Source: Paenibacillus hamazuiensis (GTDB lineage: Bacteria > Bacillota > Bacilli > Paenibacillales > NBRC-103111). Taken from it: 64,000 nt of DNA. The stretch covers positions 682,001 to 746,000 of the forward strand of contig NZ_JALRMO010000001.1 of the NCBI RefSeq assembly GCF_023276405.1, in the 5' to 3' direction. Of this stretch, positions 35,160-45,052 are shown in pieces. The notes under the pieces are model-generated. The model was not told where the DNA came from and searched no databases. It worked only from the letters and a program-made list of their open reading frames with translations. Position 1 is the stretch's first letter. Each line of letters opens with the position of its first letter. The translations under genes were made by a program, and so were the position numbers.

Positions 35160-36755
35160 GTGAGCAAAAGGGGATTTGTTGCATTGGCCTTGGCCGCGGC
35201 GTTCACATCCGGCTGTTTCGCAGCGGATTCCGGCGGTGCGGGACGGAAGGCGGAGGACGAAGCCGATGGTTCCGGACGCGAGCGGCAGGTGAAAGTGATG
35301 TTCGCCGAATCGGCCAATCAAAAAGTCAATAACGAAACGCCGATTCAAAGGGAAATTGCCGGCAGGACGCGGATGAACCTGGTCTATGAAGCGGTTCCGG
35401 CCAGCAACTTTAACGAAAAGAAAAGAACGGTTCTCGCCACGCAAAATTTGCCGGATATACTGCAAATCGACAAGCAGGATGCGAACGATTTTGCCTCGGC
35501 GGGCGTTTTCCTGCCCTTGATGGACTACATGCGGCAGGGGAAGCTGCCCCACTTTCAGACGCTGTGGGAGGCGACTCCCGGGCTGGACAGGCTGACGGTC
35601 GACGGCGAGCTGTACGGCTTTCCGGCGCTGGCGCGAGGGGAAGCCAAAAACGGCTTCGGTCCGGTGATCCGGAAGGATCTGCTGCTAAAGCATAACTTGC
35701 CGGAGCCTCGAACATTTGACGAGCTTCTGGATGTGCTTGCCCGGCTGAAAGAAATTTATCCGGGCTCCGTCCCCTGGTCGATCCGCAAGGGGACGGCGCA
35801 GCTGCTGGAAACTACGGCGTATATGCTTGGAAGCGGATTCAGGGCGGGCGGCGGCATTTATTTCGATCACGATGCGGCCGGCGGTGCTTACGTGTACGGG
35901 CCGGCGACTCCGGCCTTCAAGAAGGTGCTGGGTTACCTGAACAAAGCATACCGGATGGGCGTGCTTGATCCGGATTATGCGGTGTCTACGCAGCAGATGT
36001 GGACGGAGAAGCTGACGGGCGGGAAATCGTTTTTTTTCCTCGACAACAGCGGGTTCGGCTTGAATTTTACGCGGGATTTGCGAAGGCTGGAACCGGAAGG
36101 TACGTTTCAGGTCATTCCCGTTCCCGAATATGAGGACGGCAAAGCCCGGGCGCTGTATTATCCGTCAGCGGTTTCAGGCAAGATGTTCGCCGTCAGCGCC
36201 AAAGCGAAGGAGCCGGAGGAGCTCGTCAAGCTGATCGATTGGATGTATTCCGAGGAGGCTTTCAGGCTGATGAATTTTGGGGTCGAGGGCGTGCATTATA
36301 CGCTGGATGACAAAGGGCGGCCGGAGTACCGGAAGGAATTCGTCAGCCGGTTTGCCGGCGCCGGACCGACTCCGTATTATGCGGTGTTTTCCGAGCTCGG
36401 GTGCTGCCAGCTCAGCTTTACGCCGTATTACTCGAACACGATGTCGCAGTTTCAAATCGAGAAGCTGACCGGCAGCTGGGACGGGCTGAACGATGAGTAT
36501 TGGCGTATCGTGGGCAGCGATAAAGCGTACCGCGAGCCGGTCATCGACCCGCCTCTGACGAAGGCCGAGGCCGCCCGCGTGAAGGAGCTGAACATCCGCC
36601 TGAACACGATGCTGAACCGGGAGTTCGACAAATTCATCATGGGGCTGAAGCCTTTGGACGAATACGACAAGGTGATGCAAAAAGCCCGCGAGCTGGGGGG
36701 CGGCGAGCTTGAAGACATATACAACCAAGCGCTGAACCGCCTGCATAAGAAATAA
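35160..36755 (+). CDS. Solute-binding lipoprotein (second importer family)
   Basis: The 531-residue protein has a lipobox AFTSGC (Cys19) and is a close paralogue of the binding protein at 43335: the two align over their whole mature length, with runs such as AKNGFGPVIR and YVYGPATPAFK shared. GTG at 35160 is preferred, with GGGGAG upstream; the longer start has no signal peptide. No permease follows; instead the AraC sensor gene does, and the permease pair begins only after the group II intron. It may use those permeases or present ligand to the sensor. Confidence 0.9.
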   Translation: MSKRGFVALALAAAFTSGCFAADSGGAGRKAEDEADGSGRERQVKVMFAESANQKVNNETPIQREIAGRTRMNLVYEAVPASNFNEKKRTVLATQNLPDILQIDKQDANDFASAGVFLPLMDYMRQGKLPHFQTLWEATPGLDRLTVDGELYGFPALARGEAKNGFGPVIRKDLLLKHNLPEPRTFDELLDVLARLKEIYPGSVPWSIRKGTAQLLETTAYMLGSGFRAGGGIYFDHDAAGGAYVYGPATPAFKKVLGYLNKAYRMGVLDPDYAVSTQQMWTEKLTGGKSFFFLDNSGFGLNFTRDLRRLEPEGTFQVIPVPEYEDGKARALYYPSAVSGKMFAVSAKAKEPEELVKLIDWMYSEEAFRLMNFGVEGVHYTLDDKGRPEYRKEFVSRFAGAGPTPYYAVFSELGCCQLSFTPYYSNTMSQFQIEKLTGSWDGLNDEYWRIVGSDKAYREPVIDPPLTKAEAARVKELNIRLNTMLNREFDKFIMGLKPLDEYDKVMQKARELGGGELEDIYNQALNRLHKK

Positions 36756-36790
36756 GGGTTTGAGTTTTTCGGAAAGTAGGGATCGCACCG

Positions 36791-39148
36791 ATGAGCATGC
36801 GGAATAACCCGCTGGCCGCCGGCAAGGAGAACCGGCTGTTCGTTAAAATATTGTTTTATTTTCTTTCCTTGCTGATTCCGATTATCATCACCGGAGTGTC
36901 TACGTATATGTACTCCGTGCAAATTATGAAAAAAGATTTTAACGAGCGGATCAAAACGAATCTGCAAAACGCGGCCGGCACGATGGACGCCAACCTGGAG
37001 TCGATTCAGGAAACGAGCCTCGATTTTTTCAACGACGATATGGTGCATATGCTGCTCATGCCGAAGGAGCAGATGAGCCTCGAGGTAAGAACGGAGATCT
37101 GGCGTCTGCCCCGCATCATTCAGCGCAACGAAAATATTATAAGCGATTTCACCGACCGCATGTTTGTATTCATCGACGACAAGGACGTGTATGTCAGCGG
37201 CGGGGTCAACCAGTTTCAATCGTTTTTCGGCAAAATGTACAAATACGATAAGTACGACGCGGCCTATTGGGCGGAGAAGCTGAAATCGGACAAATATATC
37301 GAGCTGCTCCCGGCTGCGGCAGTCAAACGGGAAGGCATTCATGACAAGCAGGTAGTCCCCATCGTCATCATGGACCGCATTCAGGACCATACCGCGGTCA
37401 TGGTTTTGAACGTGGCGGTGGAAGCCATCGAGAACGTGCTGAAGGGCAGCGCGGTATTCGGTTCGACGCAATACGTCGTCGTGGACGGAAACGGGCAGCC
37501 GATTTACGATCCGCAGGGCTACACGAACGACCCTCTATTTTCCGGGATGCTTCGCGAACGGAAGCTTCCCGCCGCGGAAATGGAGCTGATGGGGAATAAA
37601 TACGAGGTTGCCCGGGCGGAATCGGGACTTTACGGCTGGGAATACTACTCGCTCACACCGGCGGAAGAGTTTGCCCGCCATACGCGCGGCATTTTGCAGA
37701 TGACGCTGATTCTTTGTCTGGTGCTGGTCGTGATGGGGGCGGCATTTGCCTTTATTTTCAGTTACCGCATATATAACCCGATCCGCAACATCCGCAACAT
37801 TTTACTGGACCAAAGCGAGCTGTGGAACGACAGCGGAAAAGGCTATTCCGGCGCTCCTTCCAACGAATTTGAGCAGATCCAGCTGGGCATCCGCGGGCTG
37901 GCCGACCGTCATTTGAATTATAAAATGAAATACGACCGCAATACGAGCGACTATGTCGAGTCGTCCTTTCTTTTTCTGCTGAAGGGTCATACGCTTAATC
38001 AGGAGGAGATTTTGCGGGAAACGCTCCGCGCCGATTTCGGCTTCGACCGCAAGGGCTTCGTTTGCTGCGCCGTACATTTCGATCTGAAGGAGGCTTTTTA
38101 CGAGAGCATTCCCGATACCGACCGGATCAACGTGATGAATGGAGTCAAGAAAATCGTCTGGACGCTGCTCGGGCGGCAGGCCCCGGCTTATGTGCTGGAA
38201 TACCGGCAAAATCTGTTCGTCGGCATCGTCAATGCGGACGCGCCTGCGGATACGAAGCTGCTGCACCGGGCGTTCCGGGATTTGCTGGACATATTCCGCT
38301 ACGACATCCACATGTATTACGATTTGACGGTCGGCATCGGAACGTTTTACGAGGGCATCAACGAGATCGGCGTTTCCTACAACGAAGCGATGACGGCGAT
38401 CGGGAAAAGGAGCGCCGGGGAGCGATTCCAAATCGTCGACTCGGAACAGCTCCGGATTGAGCACCGTTTTTTGTATTCCTTTTTCGACGAACAAAAAATA
38501 TTGAACCATCTCAAGCTGGGAAATGCCGAAAGCCTGCCTGCGATCATCGAAGATATCGTGGCTTCGAACATGAGGGAGGGCATTTCGTACGAGTATCTTC
38601 AGCTTCTGTTCAAGGAGCTGCAAACAACCGGCATTCGCTATTTGGCCGAACGGGGTGTGGACATCCGGAAGCTGCCGCTCGGCAGCCTGCCGGGGTTTTC
38701 CGCGGCGTCGGACCGTACGGAGCCGTTCGCGGCGGCGAAAGAGCTTCAGGGGGAAATTTTATCGTTTTACCGCCAAATCATCGAGGCGACGAAGCAGGAA
38801 AACAGCCCGAAATCGGGCAGCCTCGTGACGCTGATCGAGAAATATATCGAGGAAAACTATACGAAGGATTTGGGGTTGGAGCAGATCGCCGGGGAGATGG
38901 GGGTTTCCGTCAAATATGTGTCCCGGGTGTTCAAGGAGAAAACCGGCGTCAATTTGACAGATTTCATCAACCAGGTGCGCATGGAAAAAGCGAAAGGACT
39001 GCTGGCCGAAACGGATATGCGGGTGAACGACATCGCGGAGGCGATCGGCATTCCGAGCCGGACGACCTTTTTGCGCGTGTTCAAAAAAATGGAAGGCGTT
39101 TCCCCCAACGAATACCGCACGATTCATCGAAACCATATGACGTCTTAA
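36791..39148 (+). CDS. Membrane-anchored AraC-family sensor/regulator
   Basis: The 785-residue protein has a membrane segment near residues 17-40 (ILFYFLSLLIPIIITGVSTY), an extracellular sensing region (about 40-300), a second segment near residue 305 (LILCLVLVVMGAAFAFIFS), a linker, and the AraC DNA-binding domain (about 680-780; LEQIAGEMGVSVKYVSRVFKE, then DIAEAIGIPSRTTFLRVFKK). It is the same type as the 12966 gene. It lies between two paralogous binding-protein genes and before the permease pair, so it probably controls that importer. Confidence 0.9.
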   Translation: MSMRNNPLAAGKENRLFVKILFYFLSLLIPIIITGVSTYMYSVQIMKKDFNERIKTNLQNAAGTMDANLESIQETSLDFFNDDMVHMLLMPKEQMSLEVRTEIWRLPRIIQRNENIISDFTDRMFVFIDDKDVYVSGGVNQFQSFFGKMYKYDKYDAAYWAEKLKSDKYIELLPAAAVKREGIHDKQVVPIVIMDRIQDHTAVMVLNVAVEAIENVLKGSAVFGSTQYVVVDGNGQPIYDPQGYTNDPLFSGMLRERKLPAAEMELMGNKYEVARAESGLYGWEYYSLTPAEEFARHTRGILQMTLILCLVLVVMGAAFAFIFSYRIYNPIRNIRNILLDQSELWNDSGKGYSGAPSNEFEQIQLGIRGLADRHLNYKMKYDRNTSDYVESSFLFLLKGHTLNQEEILRETLRADFGFDRKGFVCCAVHFDLKEAFYESIPDTDRINVMNGVKKIVWTLLGRQAPAYVLEYRQNLFVGIVNADAPADTKLLHRAFRDLLDIFRYDIHMYYDLTVGIGTFYEGINEIGVSYNEAMTAIGKRSAGERFQIVDSEQLRIEHRFLYSFFDEQKILNHLKLGNAESLPAIIEDIVASNMREGISYEYLQLLFKELQTTGIRYLAERGVDIRKLPLGSLPGFSAASDRTEPFAAAKELQGEILSFYRQIIEATKQENSPKSGSLVTLIEKYIEENYTKDLGLEQIAGEMGVSVKYVSRVFKEKTGVNLTDFINQVRMEKAKGLLAETDMRVNDIAEAIGIPSRTTFLRVFKKMEGVSPNEYRTIHRNHMTS

Positions 39149-39154
39149 TCGGTA

Positions 39155-39183
39155 AGCCGCGGACTGCGAAGTCCGCGGCTTTT
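39155..39183 (+). terminator. Terminator hairpin abutting group II intron
   Basis: AGCCGCGGAC (39155-39164) pairs perfectly with GTCCGCGGCT (39171-39180), followed by TTT, after which the intron begins at once with GTGCG. This is the position favoured by group IIC introns. Confidence 0.8.
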
Positions 39184-41238
39184 GTGCGCTTGGCAGCGCA
39201 TCGTACTAACGGGTGAAAGTCCCGAGCGCACCGCGGGGTGGCGGAAGCGCATAGCCGACTGGTAGTGCTCTGGCCGTAAGGGAGGGTGCGGAGGATCAGA
39301 AGGCAAAACCCGGAACAGGCGGCATGAACCATGTTGGCTGGCGAAGCCGGATAACCCTGCAAGAGAAGGGGACGTCCTATACCACCATAGGCTTCGAAAG
39401 TTAGGAGGACTGGATTCGGGGGAAAGACGATGACGTGACCCAAGGAGGGCTTATCGTCTTCCGCATAGCGGTAAACTCTTTTCAAGGCTTATAGGGCTAA
39501 GACAGAATGATGGATGGTGAGCAGTCATACGAAGGGATAGTAGTGAGAAAGCTTGCCGGAAAAGCCGCAATGGCAAGTGAACCGACACCAACGTTGTCGG
39601 TGCAAGCTTAGACCCAAAAGGCAAAGACTTGGTGCGAAGCCCGGAACCGTGGAAGAAAAGCATAACCACCTAGGAAGCCGTCATGTGCCAGACAGAAGCC
39701 GGGGAGCCAAGAAGAGCGAAGAGCCGGGGCTGAACAAAAGGGTAGGCCGTCTGGGGCGGAGTACCGAAGGGGAACCGGAAAGGCTGAAAGATTAGCTATA
39801 CGTCCGGAAACTGAAAGGGAAGGAACACGAGACATGAAGGAAGGAAAAGGAGAGGTAGGCTTTCGTGAGGGAGTAGAAGTCCCGAGAAAACGCAGATGGC
39901 ACAGCCTCATCGACAAGATATGGGCGATGCCGAACCTTGAGGAGGCATTCCGGGAGGTCAAGCGCAACCGGGGAGCAGCGGGAGTAGACGGAGTGACCAT
40001 AAAGGTATTCGAGAGTGAACTGGAGCGTAACTTAAGAACGCTTCAGCAGGAGCTGCGGGCGAAGGCATACAAGCCGATGCCGGTCAGGCGCATGTACATT
40101 TCCAAGGAAAATGGGGGTCAAAGGCCGCTCGGGATACCCGCAATTCGCGATCGCGTAGTACAGGCGGCGACCCGCCGAATCCTCGAACCGATTTACGAGG
40201 CGACATTTATGGAGTGTAGTTTTGGGTTTCGCCCGGGACGCAGTGCACACATGGCGCTGGAGAACATTCGGAAAGATCTCATGGATGGATACGTTTATGT
40301 GATCGACGCCGACCTGAAATCGTATTTCGATCTCATTCCACATGACAAGTTGCTTAAGGCCGTCAAGGAAGAAGTGGTGGATGGTAGTGTCCTAAAGCTC
40401 ATAGAAAGCTTCTTAAAGTCCGGAGTCATGGAGAACGGAAGTTTTCACCTGAACGAGCAAGGAAGTCCACAGGGTGGGGTTATTAGTCCGCTTTTGGCGA
40501 ATATCTACCTAAACCCGCTGGATAAGCTCATGACTGAACGGAAGCACCGTATAACACGGTACGCCGATGATTTTGTGATCTGCTGCAAATCCCAAAAGGG
40601 GGCAGAGAGGGTACTCCAAGGTGTTATTCGTCTACTGGAACAAGAGCTTGGGCTCAAAGTACACCCGGAGAAAACCAAGATCGTGAACAACTTGGAACAG
40701 TCCTTTATGTTCCTAGGTCATGAGTTTAAACCGGGATTTTGGGTTACTCCATCCTCGAAAGCCAAACAGAAATTTAAAGAACGCGTGAAAGCAATTACGC
40801 GGCGGAACCAAACGGTGAATGTGGAACAGCTGATCCGAAAGAAGTTGAATCCATATTTACGTGGATGGGGTAGCTATTTTGGCTGGGGCAACGTAGGAAG
40901 TCTGATGAGAGAGTACGATGCATGGATAAGGAGAAGGCTCCGGATGGTACAGTTGCGGAGCTGGAAAAAAGCCGAAGAACTTCTACAGGGCACTAAGAAA
41001 GAATAAGTGGAGGGGAGAGCTTCCCAAGATGCGTATGTTCGCATGGAGAAGCTCGCTATCCAAGCCAGCCAGTGTTGCAATGCCAAACGATTGGTTCAGA
41101 GAAAGAGGTCTCGTTTTTCTCGTAGACATCTATAATGAACATCATCCCCAGCGGGGATAAGCGCGGAGGAGCCGGATGCGATGACCCGCACGTCCGGTTC
41201 TGTGAGAGGCCCATGAATTCATTCATGGGCCTACTCGA
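39184..41238 (+). mobile_element. Group II intron (group IIC-like)
   Basis: The 5' end is GTGCG at 39184, directly after the T-run of a terminator hairpin. Domain V is the GC-rich hairpin at 41169-41200 (GAGCCGGATGCG ... CGTCCGGTTC), and domain VI the stem at about 41207-41231 (GGCCCATGAAT/ATTCATGGGCC). A maturase is encoded inside. The total is about 2.05 kb; the 3' end is uncertain by a few nucleotides near 41232-41240. It lies between the AraC sensor gene and the permease pair. It would splice as RNA and retrohome using the RT. Confidence 0.88.
39834..41006 (+). CDS. ltrA: Group II intron reverse transcriptase/maturase
   Basis: The 390-residue intron-encoded protein has RT motifs: GGQRPLGIPAIRDRVVQAA (blocks 1-2), YVIDADLKSYFD (Asp160), QGSPQGGVISPLLANIYL (209-227), and the active-site YADD (243-246). 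A maturase/thumb domain (about 290-380) follows. There is no H-N-H endonuclease tail, so it is shorter than LtrA, as in class C proteins. It helps the intron splice and copies it into new sites. Start at 39834 with AAGGGAAGGAA upstream. The frame is intact, so the intron could be active. Confidence 0.94.
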   Translation: MKEGKGEVGFREGVEVPRKRRWHSLIDKIWAMPNLEEAFREVKRNRGAAGVDGVTIKVFESELERNLRTLQQELRAKAYKPMPVRRMYISKENGGQRPLGIPAIRDRVVQAATRRILEPIYEATFMECSFGFRPGRSAHMALENIRKDLMDGYVYVIDADLKSYFDLIPHDKLLKAVKEEVVDGSVLKLIESFLKSGVMENGSFHLNEQGSPQGGVISPLLANIYLNPLDKLMTERKHRITRYADDFVICCKSQKGAERVLQGVIRLLEQELGLKVHPEKTKIVNNLEQSFMFLGHEFKPGFWVTPSSKAKQKFKERVKAITRRNQTVNVEQLIRKKLNPYLRGWGSYFGWGNVGSLMREYDAWIRRRLRMVQLRSWKKAEELLQGTKKE

Positions 41239-41542
41239 TTGCGCGGCATGTGGGAAATTCGGACAGCGGGAGAAATCTGAATCAAACCGCGGCGAGTGAG
41301 AAAATTGCATCACCCACGCCCTACATCGGTGCTTTTCACGCCGGACGGCCGCTCCCTATAATAAGGCTCAGCGGGCGGATGCGATTCCGCCCGGCGGCCG
41401 GACGACGGGGCATGCACCGAATATCCGGCCGCAGGGAACAGGGGGGATTGTTATTCGAGAGCAGGGAGTCAGGCCGCTCACGGCCGTCGGCCGGACCGGA
41501 GCGAGCCATCCGGTCATCCGCGGGATAACGAGAAGCAAATAT
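41239..41542 (+). other. Leader before permease with promoter and hairpin
   Basis: About 300 nt without a clear gene. TATAAT (41357-41362) is a perfect -10 with a weak TTTTCA -35 element 18 nt upstream. The transcript would begin with a hairpin (GGGCGGA/TCCGCCC, about 41374-41391). The permease frame is open from 41300 but has no ATG, GTG or TTG before the TTG at 41543; a GGGGGG run lies before in-frame ATT codons at 41447 and 41453. The true start is unresolved. Confidence 0.45.
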
Positions 41543-42406
41543 TTGTACATGATTTTTTTTGTTCCGTTTTGCTACTACGTTATTTTTCATTACTGGCCGA
41601 TGTACGGGATCAGCATCGCTTTCAAGGATTACAACATCGTCAAAGGCATTTCGGGCAGCCCCTGGGTCGGCCTGCAGCATTTCGAGAAGTTTTTGAAAGA
41701 TCCGTATTTCTGGAAGCTGGTTCGCAATACGCTGCTCATCAACGTCTACGAGCTGATCTGGGCGTTTCCGGCTCCGATCGTGCTGGCGCTGATGCTGAAT
41801 GAGGTGAAAAATCAGCTGTTCCGGCGCGTCGTTCAAAGCATCAGCTATTTGCCGCATTTTATTTCGACGGTGGTCGTTTGCGGCATGATCGTCAACTTTT
41901 TGTCCACGGACGGGCTCATCAATCAAGTGGTGCAGTGGTTCGGCCATGAGCCGGTCAAATTTTTGATGATGCCGGAATGGTTCCGGACGATCTTTGTCGC
42001 TTCGGGCATTTGGCAAAACGTCGGCTGGGGTTCGATCATTTATTTGGCAGCGCTTACGGCGGTGGACGTGGAATTGTACGACGCGGCGAAAATCGACGGC
42101 GCCAACCGCTGGCAGCAGCTGCTCAGCATCACGCTGCCCGGCATCGCGCCGACGATCTCGATCATGCTCATTCTGAACCTGGGCAGGCTGATGTCGATCG
42201 GCTTCGAGAAAATCATCCTGCTGTACAACGGCTCCACCTACGAAACGGCGGATGTCATCTCCACCTTCGTGTACCGCAGAGGGCTGCTGGGCAGCGATTT
42301 CAGCTACGCGACGGCGGTCGAGCTGTTCCAGGCGGCGGTCGGGCTCGTGCTGCTGTACGGTGCGAACCGGGCTTCGAAAAAAATCAGCCAAACCGGGCTT
42401 TGGTAA
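41543..42406 (+). CDS. ABC sugar transporter permease, LplB type (5' end uncertain)
   Basis: This is a CUT1 permease aligned with the 15424 gene from RSKYLYMIFFVPFCYY (RSKY lies before the first usable start) through DAAKIDGANRWQQLLSITLPG and the end ASKKISQTGLW. From TTG at 41543 it has 287 residues and lacks about 25 N-terminal residues normally present. The missing part could be supplied by a rare ATT start near 41450, or could be lost to a frameshift or to intron insertion nearby. It pairs with the LplC permease 13 nt downstream. Function as an importer half is likely if the N-terminus is not vital. Confidence 0.85.
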   Translation: MYMIFFVPFCYYVIFHYWPMYGISIAFKDYNIVKGISGSPWVGLQHFEKFLKDPYFWKLVRNTLLINVYELIWAFPAPIVLALMLNEVKNQLFRRVVQSISYLPHFISTVVVCGMIVNFLSTDGLINQVVQWFGHEPVKFLMMPEWFRTIFVASGIWQNVGWGSIIYLAALTAVDVELYDAAKIDGANRWQQLLSITLPGIAPTISIMLILNLGRLMSIGFEKIILLYNGSTYETADVISTFVYRRGLLGSDFSYATAVELFQAAVGLVLLYGANRASKKISQTGLW

Positions 42407-42419
42407 AGGGTGACCGCTT

Positions 42420-43307
42420 ATGAGCAAACGACGCGTTTCCTTCGGCTCCAGATTATTCGACGGCGTCATTATCGCAGCGCTGATCGCGCTCGTTTTCGTT
42501 ACGCTGTATCCGATGTATTACATTTTCATCGTGTCGATCAGCGACGGCAGCGCGGTCAACCGCGGGCTGGTCAAATTCATCCCGCACGATGTGACGCTGG
42601 AAGCGTACAAAATCATTTTTAAAAACAAGGACATTTGGAACGCCTACCGCAATACGCTGCTCTACACGACGGTCGGCACGGCCATCAACGTCGTGCTGTC
42701 GGCGATGTGCGCCTTTTCGCTATCGCGCAAGGACATGTACGGGCGGAGTTTCTTTATCTTCATCATCGCCTTCACGATGTTTCTGAGCGGAGGGCTCATT
42801 CCGACGTATCTGGTCGTGCAGAAGCTGGGGCTGATCGATACGATGTGGGCGATCGTGCTGCCTCCGGCAATCAACACGTTCAACATGATCATCATGAAAA
42901 CGTTCTTCGAAGGCATCCCGGTTTCGCTGCAGGAATCGGCGTTTTTGGACGGGGCGAACGATATCCAGATTTTGGCCCGGATCATCATGCCACTGTCGAT
43001 GCCGATCATCGCCACAATGGTGCTGTTTTACGCGGTCCATCACTGGAACAGCTTTTTCCCGTCGCTGCTTTATTTGAACAGCAAGGACATGTATCCGGTG
43101 CAGGTGCTGCTGCGGAATATCGTCATCGCCGGCGAATTCGCCGACCAGCAGGGGGAGATCGGCAGCGTCGGCTCGGGCTTCCGGGTCGTCGCGGCCAACT
43201 ACAAATACGCGGTGATCATCATCTCCGTCGTGCCGATATTGGCGGTATACCCTTATTTGCAAAAGTATTTTGCCAAAGGGGTTATGATCGGCGCTCTGAA
43301 GGGCTGA
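42420..43307 (+). CDS. ABC sugar transporter permease, LplC type
   Basis: The 295-residue permease contains the EAA motif QESAFLDGANDIQILARIIMPLS near residues 170-192 and the terminal KGVMIGALKG. It forms a channel with the LplB-type permease just upstream and serves the lipoprotein 27 nt downstream. An ATPase gene is absent. It resembles the gene at 16405 in length and plan but is clearly distinct, so the two importers should take different sugars. Confidence 0.93.
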   Translation: MSKRRVSFGSRLFDGVIIAALIALVFVTLYPMYYIFIVSISDGSAVNRGLVKFIPHDVTLEAYKIIFKNKDIWNAYRNTLLYTTVGTAINVVLSAMCAFSLSRKDMYGRSFFIFIIAFTMFLSGGLIPTYLVVQKLGLIDTMWAIVLPPAINTFNMIIMKTFFEGIPVSLQESAFLDGANDIQILARIIMPLSMPIIATMVLFYAVHHWNSFFPSLLYLNSKDMYPVQVLLRNIVIAGEFADQQGEIGSVGSGFRVVAANYKYAVIIISVVPILAVYPYLQKYFAKGVMIGALKG

Positions 43308-43334
43308 AAATTTCAATATGGAGGAGGAACTGGC

Positions 43335-44978
43335 ATGGCGAAAAAATGGAAAAAAGCGGCGGGCTTATCGGCAGCAAGCGTGATTTTGGCCGCGGGCCTT
43401 GCCGCCTGCGGAGGCGGAAACGGCTCGTCCCCGGCGCCTGGGAGCAAAACGGAAGGAACCGGCGGACAAGCGGCCGCCCCTGCGGGAGGAAAGCTGTCCG
43501 ACAAAGAGCGTACGGTGAAGGTGGTGTTTTCCGAAGCGGCGAACCAGCCGGTGAAAAACAACTCGCCGATTCAGCAGGAAATTTTGAAGCGCACGGGCAT
43601 CAAGCTCGAATTCGAGACGGTGCCGGGGAGCAATTACAACGATAAGAAGAAAACGCTGATCGCGACCAATAACCTGCCGGACATTATCCAGGTGGAGAAA
43701 CAGGATCTGAACGATTTCGGCTCGACCGGGGTATTCCTGCCGCTTACGGATTACATGAAGAAAGGGCTGATGCCCAATTTCAAAAAGATTTGGGACGCGA
43801 ACCCCGATATGGTCAAAATGACCGTGGACGGCGAGCTGTACGCCTTTCCCGCCGTCGCCCGAAACGAAGCGAAAAACGGCTTCGGGCCGGTTATCCGCGA
43901 GGACCTGCTGAAGAAACACCAGCTCGCCGCCCCGAAAACGTTCGATGAGCTTCTTACCGTGCTCGGCAAGCTGAAGGAGCTGTACCCGGAATCGCGGCCA
44001 TGGTCGACGCGCAACGGTACCCAGCAGCTGCTGGCGACGGGCAGCTACATGCTCGGCAGCGGCTACAGCAAAGGAAACGGGATGTATTTCGACAAGGACG
44101 CGGACGGCGGCAAATATGTGTACGGCCCGGCGACGCCGGCTTTCAAAAACGTGCTCGCCTATTTTAACAAAGCGTACAAAATGGGCGTGCTCGACCCGGA
44201 CTATGCGGTGGCTACCCAGCAGCAGTGGGTGGAGAAGCTGACCAGCGGCAAGTCGTTTTTCATGCTCGACAACAGCGGCTTCGGGCTCAACTACACGCGG
44301 GATTTGCGGAAAACGCAGCCGGACGCCAAGTTCCAGGTGCTGCCGATTCCCGAATATGCGCCGGGCAAGGCGCGTGCCAATTTCTACGCCACTGTGTTCA
44401 CAGGCAAGGCGTTTGCGATCAGCGCGAAGGCGAAGGACCCCGAGCTGCTCGTCAAGCTGATCGACTGGATGTACTCGGAGGAGGCGTCGAACCTGATGAA
44501 CTTCGGGATCGAAGGCGTCCATTATACGAAGGATGAGAAAGGGCAGCCGAAGTTCAAGGAGGATTACGTGGCGAAATTCAAAAACGCGACGCCGACGCCG
44601 TACTATGCGATCTATTCCGATCTCGGATGCTGCCAGCTCAGCTTTACGCCGCATTACACCAATACAATGACGCAATTTCAGATTGAAAAGCTGTCCGGAA
44701 ACTGGGATGCTTTAAACGAGGAGTACTGGAACATTATCGCGGGCGACAAGGCTTACGTCGAACCGGTCATGGATCCGCCGCTCACCAAGCAGGAAGCGTC
44801 CCGCGTCAAAGAGCTGAACGTTACTCTCAATACGATGCTCGATCAGGAATACGACAAGTTTATTATGGGCGTCAAAAAAATCGACGAATATGACGCGGTC
44901 ATCAAAAAAGCGAGAGATATGGGCGCGGGCGAGCTGGAGAAAATTTACAACGATGCGTTGGCGCGGCTGAAAAAGTAG
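43335..44978 (+). CDS. Solute-binding lipoprotein (second importer)
   Basis: The 547-residue protein has lipobox LAAC (Cys near residue 26, AAGLAACGGG) and runs in step with the protein at 35160, to which it is roughly 60% identical by eye. GGAGGAGG precedes ATG. It is expected to bind an oligosaccharide outside the cell and feed the permeases directly upstream. The end of the gene is followed within 75 nt by the large GH106-like gene, so uptake and cleavage are probably co-expressed. Confidence 0.93.
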   Translation: MAKKWKKAAGLSAASVILAAGLAACGGGNGSSPAPGSKTEGTGGQAAAPAGGKLSDKERTVKVVFSEAANQPVKNNSPIQQEILKRTGIKLEFETVPGSNYNDKKKTLIATNNLPDIIQVEKQDLNDFGSTGVFLPLTDYMKKGLMPNFKKIWDANPDMVKMTVDGELYAFPAVARNEAKNGFGPVIREDLLKKHQLAAPKTFDELLTVLGKLKELYPESRPWSTRNGTQQLLATGSYMLGSGYSKGNGMYFDKDADGGKYVYGPATPAFKNVLAYFNKAYKMGVLDPDYAVATQQQWVEKLTSGKSFFMLDNSGFGLNYTRDLRKTQPDAKFQVLPIPEYAPGKARANFYATVFTGKAFAISAKAKDPELLVKLIDWMYSEEASNLMNFGIEGVHYTKDEKGQPKFKEDYVAKFKNATPTPYYAIYSDLGCCQLSFTPHYTNTMTQFQIEKLSGNWDALNEEYWNIIAGDKAYVEPVMDPPLTKQEASRVKELNVTLNTMLDQEYDKFIMGVKKIDEYDAVIKKARDMGAGELEKIYNDALARLKK

Positions 44979-45052
44979 CAGGTCGAAAATAACGGGCAGC
45001 GTATGCGTGAATAAAAGGGGCGCATTGCATGCCGATCTCCGGAGGTGGAGGA

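Noticed and set aside
41250-41528. 92-codon frame between intron and permease
   Set aside because: Arg/Ser/Gly-rich, no family pattern, crosses the intron's end and the likely promoter.
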